The notes below the pieces were generated by a model, which worked only from the letters and a program-made list of their open reading frames with translations, made no database searches and had not been told where the DNA came from. A stretch of DNA of 64,000 nt. It comes from Rhipidocladum racemiflorum. Its lineage: Eukaryota; Streptophyta; Magnoliopsida; Poales; Poaceae. The position numbers and the translations under genes are program-made. Below, in pieces: positions 21,612 through 34,600 of the stretch (position 1 is the stretch's first letter; each line of letters starts with the position of its first letter). The stretch covers positions 42,675,849 through 42,739,848 of the forward strand of contig CM070581.1 in the NCBI GenBank assembly GCA_036346355.1. Reading direction: 5' to 3'.

Positions 21612-23494
21612 TCACGGTACTACTCTCCTTCCTAACGAGGGTCGAGCAAATGCTACCACGTCCCCACCAGAAACGGGGGCTGCGATGGACGGTCGCGGTA
21701 GCCTTTCTTCAAAGACTCTGACCGAAACAGGGGATCTTGTCGAGGCGAGCTGTGCGAGCCCATCCGCCAAGTAGTTATCACGCCGGGGGATATGAGTATA
21801 CCCCATCCTGTCGAAGTGTCGCTCCATCTTTTTGACCTCTGCCAAGTACTCCGCCATGACAGGATCAGAGCAGGAGAACTCCTTTCTCGCTTGGTTGATG
21901 ACTAGCAGCGAGTCGCCCTTGACTTGTAGGCGCCGAACACCGATGGCTACGGCGGTGCGAAGTCCCGCCAGCAAACCTTCGTATTCAGCAACGTTGTTGG
22001 TGGCCTTGAAGTCCAGGACGACCACGTACTTGAGGAGGTCCCCGGTTGGGGAAACTAGGAGGACCCCAGCCCCTGCGCCTTCGAGCCTGAAGGAGCCGTC
22101 GAAGTAGAGTGTCCACGGGGAGGACGCGGGGGTTTCTTCAGCTTCAGACTCGGCAGGAGTCCATTCAACAACGAAGTCCGCCAACCTTTGACTCTTGATT
22201 GCAGTGCGGGGAACAAACTTGAGGCCAAACTCGCCCAGCTCCACTGACCAGTTGGCAATGCGGCCCTCCGCTTCACGATTGTGAAGAATCTCGCGCAAGG
22301 GATAGGCGGAAACCACTGTGATCTCCCTTCCTTGGAAATAATGCCGCAACTTCCTAGACGCCACCAGCACGACATACACCATCTTCTGAGCCTGCGGGTA
22401 CGTTGTTTCTGCATCATGTAACACCTTGCTGACAAAGTAAACCGGCCAATGGACACCTTCCCGCTCTGCCACCAGTGCCGCGCTCACGACCGCCGTGCTG
22501 GCCGCAACATATAACAGCAGTGGCTCTCCTGGCTCGGGGGCGACCAGCACCGGAGGGGAGGAGAGGTACTTCTTTAAATCTTCGAGTGCCTGTTGCGCTT
22601 CTGTAGTCCATTCGAAAAAGTTAGTCTTCTTCAATAGCTTGAAGAGGGGGAGGCTCCTTTCCCCCAGCCGGGCTATGAACAGGCCGAGAGAGGCCAGGCG
22701 ACCAGTTAAGTACTGCACTTGCTTGAGCCTCGTGGGTGGTTGCATGCGCTCGATGGCCGCGATCTTTTCCGGGTTGACCTCGATTCCACGACTGGAAACG
22801 AGGAACCCAAGCAGCTTTCCAGATGACACACCGAACACACACTTCTCAGGATTCAGCTTCAAGCAATACTGCCGGAGGTGGGAGAAATTCTCCTCTAGAT
22901 CTTCGACAAGCCCAGCAGTCTTTTTGGTCTTCATCACTAAGTCATCAACATACACTTCAAGATTTCTTCCAATTTGTGACCGAAATACAGCGTGCATAGC
23001 TCGCTGGTAGGTTGAACCAGCGTTCTTCAGCCCAAAGGGCATTCGTACATAACAGTACATGCCTAGAAGGGTCACAAAAGCAGTCTTCTCTTCGTCTTCC
23101 GTGCCATGCTATTCTGGTGGTAGCCGAAGTAGGCGTCCAGGAAGCACAAGACCTCGCACCCTGCAGTGGAGTCGACGATAATGTCTATTCGCGGCAGAGG
23201 ATACGGGTCCTTGGAGCAGGCTTTGTTGAGGTTGGTGAAGTCGATGCACATCCGCCACTTCCCGTTCGACTTCTTGACGAGCATAGGGTTGGCCAGCCAC
23301 TCGGGGTAGGTGGCCTCCCGTACAATCCTTGCCTGCAGCAGTTTCTCTACCTCATCCCGAATGGCATCTTGCCGCTCTGGTGCCTGCCTCCGGACTTTCT
23401 GCTGGACTAGGTACACTCCAGGGAGCGTTGCCAATCGGTGCTCAATCACCTCCCTAGGGACCCCGGTCATTTCAGATGATTCCCAAGTGAACAC
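21612..23494 (-). pseudogene. Element D reverse transcriptase, RNase H and second RNase H
   Basis: Two frames. The first, 23,494-23,072, has VIEHRLATLPGVYLVQQKVR and WRMCIDFTNLNKACSKDPYP. A frameshift near 23,085 leads into 23,075-21,612, with MPFGLKNAGSTYQRAM, the catalytic YVDDLVMKT, GIEVNPEKIAAIERM and RNase H (LLLYVAASTAVVSAALVAER). The archaeal-type second RNase H begins WTLYFDGSFRLEGAGAGVLL and includes NNVAEYEGLLAGLRTAVAIG and HIPRRDNYLADGLAQLAS. Apart from the shift this is well preserved, and it assigns D to the Tat lineage with B. Confidence 0.9.
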
Positions 23495-23533
23495 ATCTAA
23501 ATTGGACCGGAGGAAGGTGACGAGCGCGTCTTC

Positions 23534-24110
23534 CTATTTGGTGCTAAGGTTGGCACCGATCTTCACGACCTTCCCAGAACTGGCCTCGCCAATGGGGACC
23601 ACCTTCACCTCACCTGAGGGACCAGGTGAGGCGCGGGCCTTGACCGGGGGGAGCTCTGGGCAACTGTCCTCGCCTCGGGCCGAGCAGGTGGTGCCGGCCA
23701 GGTCCTGCACCTGCTTGCTGGGGCGCAGGGCTTCCAGCCGATCTACCTTCACAGTAATTGGACCTCCAGGCCTGGGGATCTTTACCATCATGTAGGCATA
23801 GTGCGTGGTTGCCATGAACTTGACCAGAGCTGTGCGGCCAAGCAAAGCATTGTAGGGGAGGTCGAAGTCGGCGATCTCGATGTTGATTTTCTCTGTCCGG
23901 AAGTTCTCCACACTTTCGAAGGTGACGGGCAGCCGGACTTGTCCTAGGGGCGTCAAGCCGACCCCAGGGGCAACTCCGTAGAAGAGAGGGGTCGGGCGCA
24001 ACTCCTCATAGGGAATTTAGAGTGCCTTAAATGCCCCGATAGACATAAGGTTGATGGAGTTTCCTCCATCAACAAGCACTCGCCCGAGTCTCGCATTTCA
24101 GACCGTGGGG
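23534..24110 (-). pseudogene. Element D aspartic protease
   Basis: The active-site strand ARLGRVLVDGGNSINLMSIG lies at about 24,040-24,100, followed by a TAA at 24,017-24,019. The second half, open from 24,001 to 23,534, has PYNALLGRTALVKFMATTHY and a Pro/Gly/Ser-rich tail leading to RT. The DGG active site matches B's protease. The stop cuts the domain in two. Confidence 0.8.
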
Positions 24111-24914
24111 GAAACCACGATCGGAAGATGGACCGGGCCTGAGGTGCTCTCCGGTTGGTCGGCTCGTTTGAAAGTGATCGGCTCCTCCGACCATTTCAGT
24201 GGCCTGCTCGCCCCAGGGATTGGTACGGTGGTGCACACTTCCCTCAACTCTCGCTTGTACTGCGAGTTCGAAGAGTAGGTGGCAGAGCCACCATGAATGA
24301 ACGCCACCGTGTGCTCCGCTTGCTGAAAGGCCAGTGGAGCAGGGTCTTCTCCCGTGTTGTCACGGTCGTCTTCGCGGCGTTCCTTAAGCCGCTGCTCCAC
24401 CAGCTTGGATACGAGTTGGCAATCCGCCATATCATGTCCGCTGGTCCTGTGGATGGGGCAGTAAGGTCTGCCCCCATCGTCTTCTCGGCGAGGCGAACGG
24501 CGATCCCCGCGGTCGCCACGCGGGTCTCGGCGATCACCCCTCCTGTCCCGGCGGTCGCGCTTCTGGGGCTTGGCCTTCGGCTCAGCAACTAGGACCTCTC
24601 TGGCACCGACCTCTTTGCGCTTCTTCTTCTTCTTGTGATCGGAAGCCTTTCAGGTTCCCGCCTCGCCATGGCCGGACGGCCCCGCCGCACGCTCCCGGGC
24701 CTTCGCCGCCCTGGCGCACTTGTGCGCCAGGGAGAACAGCTCGGAGGTGGTCGATATAGTGCAGGTAGCCATCTTCTCCCACATCTTCTGATCCCAAACC
24801 CCCCTCCAGAAAGCGATGATCACCGATTGCTCGGAAATCCGGGGGATCATGTTACGGCAGTGGCTGAACCGCCGGATAAACTCCCTCAGGGACTCCCACC
24901 TTGTCTGTTCCAGG
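24111..24914 (-). pseudogene. Element D Gag, C-terminal part (left of E)
   Basis: Frame-shifted remains of Gag: LEQTRWESLREFIRRFSHCR and NMIPRISEQSVIIAFWRGV at the E junction, then a basic region and a zinc-knuckle variant CPIHRTSGHDMADC (C-X2-H-X4-H-X4-C) near 24,430-24,470, the same variant as in B. It continues from the Gag half at 36,313-37,341. Confidence 0.78.
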
Positions 24915-24919
24915 GTGTG
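24915..24919. repeat. Target site duplication of element E, left copy (GTGTG)
   Basis: GTGTG precedes the LTR's TGTGAGG and recurs at 36,308-36,312. Removing E and one copy restores a Gag frame reading EDDLHTLEQTRWES. Confidence 0.92.
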
Positions 24920-27900
24920 TGTGAGGACCCCCTCTTCCTATACCGTACTGTACGCCGTCTACTGTAGCGTATAGCACCGTATAGCAACAGGAAGCCTCGA
25001 CACCGAAAATCCGAATCTAAAAATTCGATCGACGGGATCGAACACTTAGCTTCGGACCGGTGCTCAGACGCATCGACATCGATCCCTGGATCAAGAGCTC
25101 CAAGATCGCTGCACTCCACAACCCGAGTATCAATGCACTAAAAGATAAACTAATTTAATTTACATAACTAGGTATAAATCTTGTACAAGTGTATTACGTA
25201 ATCCAAAAGAAGTACAAATGACAATGAAACAAAAGAAAGACAACCAAATGGTACCGGCCCGACCACCCCATAGGCTACCGATCGAGGGAAGACTCACGGC
25301 CGCAACACTCGCAAAATTGGGGCTCGCCATCATCCGGGACATCATCAATACCTTCCTCTCGAGGAAAAAGGGGTTAGCAAAGAACGGTGAGTACACGTAT
25401 GTACTCGCAAGACTTTAGTGTATGCAAATATAATTAATATGCAAATGATACGATTGAAATGGCTACTACACTAAGTCTATTAAGTAAAAGCAGGATTTGA
25501 AACAGCTTCATCGAAATGTAATACATAATTTGAAAGACAAAGATTTTGAATAAAACATATTTACAATATATGTAACATTTGAGTCTCTCAACCGCCACCA
25601 TCCATGATCGCAGCTTGAGATACGAATTGACATCCATATATTCATAAATCCTCCAAATACCATATTCACTCATTCATAAATCCATCAAGCACCATATCGA
25701 TCCACATACTTTAGATAGACTCCAAAATAGATTTTCATTTTCAAAACCGAACCAAATTTCTATACTTGATATGATTAAAGAAGATTTGCTCATAACCGTG
25801 AGCACGGCTAATCGATTAGAATTATTTGATACTCTGCAGAGTTTGCGCACTTTACCCAAACACAACTCGCACTTGCATCCTTGTCATCCAGGGTACACGC
25901 GATACACGAGGTATCCGATATACAAGAATGATCTATTCTTTCCCATCGTTGAGGCTATAGCCACACCCCAAAGACCGGCGACGATAAACCCACTACTATG
26001 GCGATAAGAGGCCAACCACCACTCAGCGGCCACGGAATATCCATCGTGACGACGGCGAAGTTTTTGCCGCGCATTATCCCATAGCAAGGCGTACACCGTT
26101 GTATCAATCAAACATGAATCGAGCGATTCCTCGCTGCATAAGTACAAGCGCACTCACGAAGGTGCATACGGGCGGTCGTGAGGACACACACACCGCGCCG
26201 ATCGCTTCAACACGGGAAAAGGTCCACACTTCGCCTACCAACAGGCATGGCTATCCCCTCACACTTCAGGTACTAAAACAGGCTGCCCCATCCCAGATTG
26301 CGCGGTTGCACGGTGTTCATTCAAAACCGCCACAAGTTCGGTCCTTATATTTTTGCCTAGTGACTCAAGCGGGAACTCCACTTAACTCGCCAACCAATCG
26401 CCACCATGTTTAACTAGCACATATTATACCTCCCGCCAAGTCTAATTACCAACTAGACACTGCACATTTTTATCAAATTACCTTTACAAGTCACATTTCC
26501 AAAACATTTCCAAAACCGCCATAATGATCATAAGTTTTGAGCATTTGGTAAATGACTGACTTTGCTCATCTCTATTGCAGTGTCTAAGCATATGCATTTA
26601 CTAAGTCGTTTATACCCAAGTGACATTTTATTAATTGTCCAACCCTACTAAGGCTATCAATGAACTCGGGAATTTAATTGAGGAAAAACCACCAAATCAG
26701 GGTATATCTACCATTCCCACAAACTAGCACTTTATTGAATATAAACAATGCATATAGTTTGAGAAATCAAAGTAAACATCGTGAAATATAGGTTTCAAGA
26801 TGGTCAAAGGAGGTGCTTGCCTTGTTGTTGCACTTCGGTGATGTCCGGGATGATGTTCTGTCGTTCGAGGCGAAGCCCGACTCGCTAGCCTCTAATCGGT
26901 CAAAGCAACAAAAACGACAAAAGAAATACAACTTAGCAAAAGCAAGATTTAAATGCACAAATGCCAACTAAACATCAAATAAGACCCACTTAAATATTTA
27001 AAGGAGAAAGAAATGAAGAAAACGAAGAAAATGTGAAACTATGACCTATTATGTCCATTTCGCCGAACAAGTGCCAAAATGGATTAAAACGTGCAAAATG
27101 AAGTAAAACCCAACTAAACTTAGTGAAATACCTAAAAATAGGTATAACATACCTAATGGGACTTATTGGAACTTGTTTGAAGTTGAAATGATCAACCGGA
27201 GCTAAAACGATTTAAAAAGGCGTATTCTTTACCTACGTGAATAAAAATACGTAAATTGAAGACAAATGCAATTAAATTTGCATGTGGAGCCTCAATATGG
27301 CCTCAGGTACATAAATAGGTGCTAAAACGCTCGAAAGATCGAAGAAAAACCTTTCGGCCCTAAAAGCGACAAATTTGCCGAAACGGCGAAAACGATCGCT
27401 TTGTCTGAATCCGTTAAACGGCCAATTTTGCGGATTTTTGCGCAAAACAGGTTTCCGACAACGCAACAAGCTAAAGAAAGATATTTAGGACTTGGTTGGA
27501 TCGGTTGCAAAGCAATTCCTAATGAAATTGACCAAAATTGAATCAAAATGAAAAACCGCGAGTAATTTCCGACAAAACCGCTTTGAGTCCGTATTGAGTC
27601 CAAACGCGATCGAATCCGCGTGTGGGTTCCCCGATACGGTTCGAACACTCAACACCTAACTAAAACGCTTCGGTAGATTAGCAATTTGCATCGAATTCGC
27701 AAAAGCGGCCAAACGATCAAAACGCACTGCTAATCTACCAAAACGATCAAAACCGCCAAAAGGTCGCTTTGATCAAGAATGTCGTTAAACTTCGCTCGAC
27801 CCGCAGCTAGACACTTGGAGGTAATAATGACTTATCGGAGCCAATCACCGCCAAAATTGACTTAACCTACTCGGACTTTTGATCAAACGTCCGCAGAACT

Positions 27901-29624
27901 CCCAGATTTACCCGAAGTACGACAAAAGTCCTAAAAGGGCCAAAATGGGATCTAAAGCACACGTGAAGCATGCTTTCAACCTTAGGGACCTTAAACGAGG
28001 CGAATCAAGCTAAAAGACAAGAAAGGCTTTGGGCCCTCTAATTATTAAAATAAAATGCGAAGTGCTAAAATGCAAATCTAGCATTTTTAGCCACCGCTTT
28101 AGCCTCTAAGAAGACTAATGGTGAAGTCGATTCGTGCTCTGAGCTCTAGGATTTTATTCAACCAATTGAGACCTAGAGCAGCAAAGTATGCTGCAAAATG
28201 GTCAAAACTAAACTCCGTATTTTTTTATCGGGGTTTCTACTAGCTAGAAAGCTATAGGGGCTATCCATTTGGTCATCGGACCTCTAGGATTTTTCGCAAA
28301 TAGAGTGACCTAGAGCTGACAACTTTGTGTAGGATGCGACAAATTGAATTCTGACTCTTCTGATCGCGACTACGGCTATCAGAAGAGCTAATGGAGCTAT
28401 CGTTATACGCTATGGACCTTCGGTCCATTGTAAAAATAGTTAACACCTAAATGAATAAAATAAATTTCGGCTTAGCGAAATTGAATTCCGATTCCTCCCA
28501 GAGCTTAATTCTAGCCACCGTAATCGCTATGGGAAAAATCTATACATGCTCTACCTCACTAGAACTCCGACAAACCGAAGACCTAGCGAGAGCATGCTCG
28601 ATTTTGAAGATGGCTAAAAGCCGTGCCGACTATAGAGTTAAACGGACCTAACGACGACCTGAGTCTAGATTTTAAAGCAGAATTGCTATGCGATGCGTTG
28701 AACACATGGTACCTAGACATGGCCTAGGCTAGGGTTTGGGAAAACTTGATGAAATGCGAAGCTACAGGAGAAAAGAGTCGTAGCTACGGCAAGAGGATCG
28801 ACCCGAGTCAAGAAATCAGTCGATTGTAAAAGCACCACGGGAACTCCAAGAGACATCGATGAATCTCGATGGAATACTCACTTGAAGGGGTTGAGAAGAT
28901 GGGGAACGCGATGAGGACGCCAAATCCAGCCTCCGATTCGATTTCCGTCGGTTGAATCGCCCGGAATCCGCGGATTTGGGTGGCCTTCTTCTTCTCTTTC
29001 TCCTTCTCTCTTGCTTGGGACATGAGGGATGGAGGAAATGAGTGTTGGCTGTTGGTTTGCTTGAGCACATGCTTAAAACACTATGCACTTACAAGGGGTA
29101 TTTTGGTCAAGTGACAAACCTTGAAGGTTAAAGCTTCCAAAGTTGATTACTAATTATTCCAAAGTATTTTGGAAGCTATTAGGGTAACTTTGACACTTAT
29201 TCAACTCAATTTGCAATTACTCATGAGAGTGAAATTAATTGAGTCGGGTAGTTTAAATGTGACCGCGATCAAAGTTTACAAGCTCCGATTAAACGGATCC
29301 TTAACTCCTTTTGAAGATTTTTAAGTTCCCCACTAAACTAGGCAACTTGTACTTCGAAGGACAGAGAAGAGAACATTTAAGTCGACGTGACAAGATACTT
29401 TCGCAAGAGCTCGAAACTGAATTCAATCACCGAAAACACTTGTCGGCGATCAAATGGGAAATTGATTTTGAGTGACGCTAAATAAGTTGAAGGGTTCTTT
29501 TAGATCCCGAACGAGTACAATCGCCAAGATACGTAAAACACACAAGAACAAAGGTATTATTGAACAAAGTGTTTGAGTACAAATGTACAAATGACTCGAG
29601 TATAGAAATACTCGTGATATTACG
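24920..29624 (-). repeat. Element E 3' LTR (4.7 kb)
   Basis: Starts TGTGAGGACCCC on plus and ends ...GATATTACG, the last base being changed from the A expected of a TG...CA LTR. No convincing gene lies inside. It contains loosely repeated blocks at about 28,060-28,460 (CTCTAGGATTTT...GACCTAGAGC) and many AAACGATCAAAAC-like repeats at 27,360-27,790. It carries the conserved block with CTCTGCAGAG at 25,832-25,841. Short ORFs such as 28,808-29,068 recur in the other LTR only because the LTRs are copies. Confidence 0.93.
25832..25841. other. Palindrome CTCTGCAGAG in a conserved LTR block (E copy)
   Basis: Part of 25,801-25,860 (CACGGCTA, CTCTGCAGAG, GCACTTTACCCA in order), shared with C and C2. 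In the right LTR of E (32,478-32,535) the palindrome has lost one T. Confidence 0.7.
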
Positions 29625-29637
29625 ATCTACCCCCTTA
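29624..29637 (-). other. Element E polypurine tract
   Basis: GATCTACCCCCTTA on plus, purine-rich in sense, adjoining the 3' LTR. Confidence 0.75.
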
Positions 29638-29639
29638 CA

Positions 29640-31220
29640 AAAATCTCGCCCTCGAGATTGCTAATCCTCTCGAAGAAAGTCGGGTATTCTCGCCTGAATA
29701 TGGTCTTCACGCTCCCACGTGGCTTCATCTTCTCAATGGTTGCTCCACCGACCTTGAGCATCTTGATAACCTAATCGCGAGCGTGACGCCACCGTCACGA
29801 ATACTGACCGATACTCTCGATACGTAAAGATCGCCGCAAATCAAGATGGTCCAATTGGGTAACTTCGATGGAACCCAAGACTCTTCTTCAATTGGGACAC
29901 GTGGAACACATCGTGAACATCCGAAAGATGTGGCGGTAGCTCAAGCCGATAAGCCACAACACCAACCTTCTCAAGAATCGGAACGGACCGATGTATCGGG
30001 GCTAGCTTCCCGCTGACTTGAATCTGCGAGTACCGCTGGAGTGGTGAGACCTTGAGGTAGACAAAGTCACCCACCTCAAAGCTCAACTCGCGGCGTCGAC
30101 GATCAAGATAGCTCTTCCGACGAGACCGAGCTTCTCTCACCGGTCCGAATCAAAGTCGACTTGCCTTTCAGCCTCTTCAATCATGGCTGGCCCGAAGAAT
30201 TGCCGCCACCAACCTCGGACCAAAACAAGTGGCGTTACGCACTTCTTGCCATAAAGAGCCTCGAAAAGGCGACATCTCAAGACCGACTTGATGATCAAGT
30301 TGTTGTAGGAGAACTCAAAGAAATGGCAAGCATTTCTCCCACGACTTGTCAGAGCACGCACACAAGCCCTTAGCATGTCTTCAAGGATTTGGTTTGCCCT
30401 TTCCGTCTGTCCGTCGCTTTGGGGATGGTAAGCGATCAAGGATAGCTTAGTGCCAAGAATGGACTGCAAACTCTCCCAAAATCTGGAGGTGAATCAGAAC
30501 CACGGTCGAGAGACTATGACTTTTGGAACTCCATGGAGCCGAACAATATTATGCAAATAGAGTTCCGCTTAGCTTGGCTCGAGAATAGGTGGTACGAATC
30601 GATGAAATGAGCTACCTTGGTCGACGGTCAATGATCACCCAAATAGAGTCGTGGCCGGCGGAGGACCTCGATAGGCCGGTAATGAAATCCATCCCAATCT
30701 CTTCCCACTTCCACTCAGGGATTTGCAATGGCTGAAGTAATCCGGCTGGCCTTTGATGTTCAGCCTTGACACGCTGGCACACATCACAATGTGCCACATG
30801 AGCCGCGATCTCCTTCTTCATACCGCCACCGTAATTGCTCATGAAGGTCCCGTACATCTTGGTGCTGCCAGGATGAACAGAGAGGGGTATCATGGGTTTC
30901 TGACAGGATCAACTCCTTGATCTCTATATCATCTGGGACATACATCTGCTGCCCATGCATGATCAGCCCATCGGACCTCTCAGAGAAACCTAGAGATGCG
31001 CCATCTTCACCAATCAAGGTCTAATCTCAATCACAAGATCATCCTCGAGTTGAGCTGCTCGAATCTGAGACTCTAGAGTGGGTTGTACGGCTAAAGCAGA
31101 AATGTAACCATACTCAACCACTTCTAGATTGAGCTTCTGAAACTCTTCAACCAGCTGAGACTGGCCAATGACACCCAAGGCATTCACTGTGTGCAGAATG
31201 ATTGATTCCAAAGGATGCAC
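29640..31220 (-). pseudogene. Element E integrase remnant
   Basis: The only coding left in E, spread over several frames. In sense it starts in the RNase H-integrase linker (FQKLNLEVVEYGYISALAVQ), then shows HVAHCDVCQRVKAEHQRPAG, WKWEEIGMDFITGLSRSSAG with the first catalytic Asp, AYHPQSDGQTERANQILEDM with the Glu, GDFVYLKVSPLQRYSQIQVS, and LELPPHLSDVHDVFHVSQLK. A chromodomain-like end follows (WSNH...DEATWERED) near 29,700. The part carrying the second catalytic Asp is disrupted around 30,470-30,610. Frequent shifts make it non-functional. Confidence 0.82.
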
Positions 31221-31585
31221 TCATAAACAAAAACATACTAAAAGCATTCATTCAAAGAAGCATAAGAACCAATTCAAAAACCAACTCAGGGAAACGACAA
31301 AATAATCCCTAATTACAATCACAGACATCTAACCTTAACCCATTCTGAGCTAAACCCGTGTTCCTTCTAATTCTTTTGAACAAGATAGAAGAAAGAAACA
31401 AATTTTGAAATTTGGATTAAGATCAGATTCATTTTGAAGAGTAGATAAGTGAAAGGCTATAGAATGGACAAGAATAGCATTCTACACTTTCAAAATAGAG
31501 TTTTGTACTTCAAAATAAATTTTGAGAAGAAAAATCTGTTCCTAAGTCTAACGACCAGGCTAACTAAGTCTTCCTGCAGTCAATG
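31221..31585 (-). other. Element E 5' leader joined directly to integrase linker
   Basis: 365 bp of A-rich non-coding DNA between PBS and the integrase remnant. The deletion that removed gag to RNase H has its joint near 31,200-31,230. Confidence 0.65.
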
Positions 31586-31597
31586 GCTCTGATACCA
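31586..31597 (-). other. Element E primer binding site (initiator Met tRNA type)
   Basis: TGGTATCAGAGC in sense, four bases inside the 5' LTR. Confidence 0.92.
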
Positions 31598-31601
31598 ACG
31601 C

Positions 31602-34600
31602 TGTGAGGACCCCCTCTTCCTATACCGCATCAGACGCCGCTCATCAGAAAGCGTATAGCACCGTATAGCAACAGGAAGCCTCGACATCGAAAATCCGAAT
31701 CTAAAAATTCGATCGACGGATCGAACACTTAGCTCGGACTCGGTGCTCAGACGCATCGATCTGGATCCCTGGATCAAGAGCCCAAGATCGCTGCACTCCA
31801 CAACCCGGTATCAATGCACGAAAAGATAAACTAATTTAATTTACATAACTAGGTATAAATCTTGTACAAGTGTATTACGTAATCCAAAAGAAGTACAAAT
31901 GCGGCAGTGAAACAAAAGAAAGACAACCGCACCGGCCCGACCACCCCATAGGCTACCGACCGAGGGAAGACCTCTGAAGCCGCAACACTCGCAGAGTGGG
32001 GCTCGCCATCATCCGACATCATCAATACCTTCCTCCGAGGAAAAAGGGGTTAGCAAAGAACGGTGAGTACATCGTATGTACTCGCAAGACTTTAGTGTAT
32101 GCAAATATAATTAATATGCAGGTGATACGATTGAAATGGCTACTACACTAAGTCTATTGCTAAAAGCAGGATTTGAAAGCTTGATTCATCGAAATGTAAT
32201 ACATAATTTGAAAGACAGATTTTGAATAAAACATATTTACAATATATGTAACATTTGAGTCTCTCAACCGCCACCATCCATGATCGCAGCTTGAGATACG
32301 AATTGACATCCATATATTCATAAATCCTCCAAATACCATATTCACTCATTCATAAATCCATCAAGCACCATATCGATCCACATACTTTAGATAGACTCCA
32401 AAATAGATTTTCATTTTCAAAACCGAACCAAATTTCTATACTTGATATGATTAAAGAAGATTTGCTCATAACCGTGAGCACGGCTAATCGATTAGAATTA
32501 TTTGATACTCGCAGAGTTTGCGCACTTTACCCAAACACAACTCGGACTTGCATCCCTGTCATCCAGGTACACGCGATACACGAGGTATCCGATATACAAG
32601 AATGATCTATTCTTTCCCATCGTTGAGGCTATAGCCACACCTCAAAGACCGGCGACGATAAACCCACTACTATGGCGATAAGAGGCCAACCACCACTCAG
32701 CGACCACGGAATATCCATCGTGACGACGGCGAGTTTTTGCCGCGGCATTATCCCATAGCAAGGCGTACACCGTTGTATCAATCAAACATGAATCGAGCGA
32801 TTCCCGCTGCATAAGTACAAGCGCACTCACGAAGGTGCATACGGCGGTCGTGAGGACACACACACCGCGCTCATCGCTCAACACGGGAAAAGGTCCACAC
32901 TTCGCCTACCAACAGGCATGGCTATCCCCTCACACTTCAGGTACTAAAACAGGCTGCCCCATCCCAGCATTGCGCGGTTGCACGCAGTGTTCATTCAAAA
33001 ACCGTCACAAGTTCGGTCCTTATATTTTTGCCTAGTGACTCAAGCGGGGAACTCCACTTAACTCGCCAACCAATCGCCACCATGTTTAACTAGCACATAT
33101 TATACCTCCCGCCAAGTCTAATTACCAACTAGACACTGCACATTTTTATCACATTACCTGTACAAGTCACATGTCCAAAACATTTCCAAAACCGATTACA
33201 ATTATCATAAGTTTTGAGCATTTGGTAAATGACTGACTTTGCTCATCTCTATTGCAGTGTCTAAGCATATGCATGTCTAAGCATATGCATTTACTAAGTC
33301 GTTTATACCCAAGTGACATTTTATTAATTGTCCAACCCTACTAAGGCTATCAATGATCTCTGGGAATTTAATTGAGGAAAAACCACCAAATCAGGGTATA
33401 TCTACCATTCCCACAAACTAGCACTTTACTGAATATAAACAATGCATATAGTTTGAGAAATCAAAGTAAACATCGTGAAATATAGGTTTCAAGATGGTCA
33501 AAGGAGGTGCTTGCCTTGTTGTTGCACTTCGTGATGTCCGGATGATGTTATGTCGTTCGAGGCGAAGCCCGACTCGCTAGCCTCTAATCGGTCAAAGCAA
33601 CAAAAGCGACAAAAAGAAATACAACTTAGCAACAGCAAGATTTAAATGCACAAATGCCAACTAAACATCAAATAAGACCCACTTAAATATTTAAAGGAGA
33701 AAGAAATGAAGAAAACGAAGAAAATGTGAAACTATGACCTATTATGTCCATTTCGGCCGAACAAGTGCCAAAATGGATTAAAACGCAAAATGAAGTAAAA
33801 CCCAACTAAACTTAGTGAAATACCTAAAAATAGGTATAACATACCTAATGGGACTTATTGGAACTTGTTTGAAGTTGAAATGATCAACCGAGCTAAAACG
33901 ACGAAAAGGCGTATTCTTTACCTACGTGAATAAAAATACGTAAATTGAAGACAAATGCAATTAAATTTGCATGTGGAGCCTCAATATGGCCTCAGGTACA
34001 TAACTAGGTGCTAAAAGCGCTCGAAAGATCGAAGAAAAACCTTTCGCCCTAAAAGCGACAAATTTGCCGAACGGGTAGAAAACGATCGTTTTGTCGGAAA
34101 TCCGTTAAACGGCCAATTTTGCGGATTTTTGCGCAAAACAGGTTTCCGACAACGCAACAAGCTAAATCAAGATATTTAGGACTTAGTTGGATCGGTTGCA
34201 AAGCAATTCCTAATGAAATTGACCAAAATTGAATCAAAATGAAAAACCGCGGAGTAATTTCCGACAAAACCGTTTTGAGTCCGTATTGAGTCCAAACGCG
34301 ATCGAATCCGCGTGTGGGTTTCCGATACGGGTTCAAACACTCAACACCTAACTAAAACGCTCGGTAGATTAGCAATTTGCATCGAATTCGCAAAAACGGC
34401 CAAAACGATCAAAACGACCGTTAACGACCAAAAACGATCAAAACCGTCAAAAGGTCGTTTTGATCAAGAATGTCGTGAAACTTCGTTCTGGACCCGCAGC
34501 TAGACACTTGGAGGTAATAATGACTTATCGGAGCCAATCACCGCCAAAATTGACTTAACCTACTCGGACTTTTGATCAAACGTCCGCGTAACTCCTGTAT

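Noticed and set aside
27300..28600. Possible satellite in E LTR because of AAACGATC-like and CTCTAGGATT-like repeats
   Set aside because: The repeats are irregular and diverged with no constant period, confined to the LTR.
28808..29088. Arg/Lys-rich ORF present in both E LTRs (also 35,494-35,774)
   Set aside because: The two copies are LTR duplicates, so their recurrence says nothing about selection. There are no domain or start-context signals.
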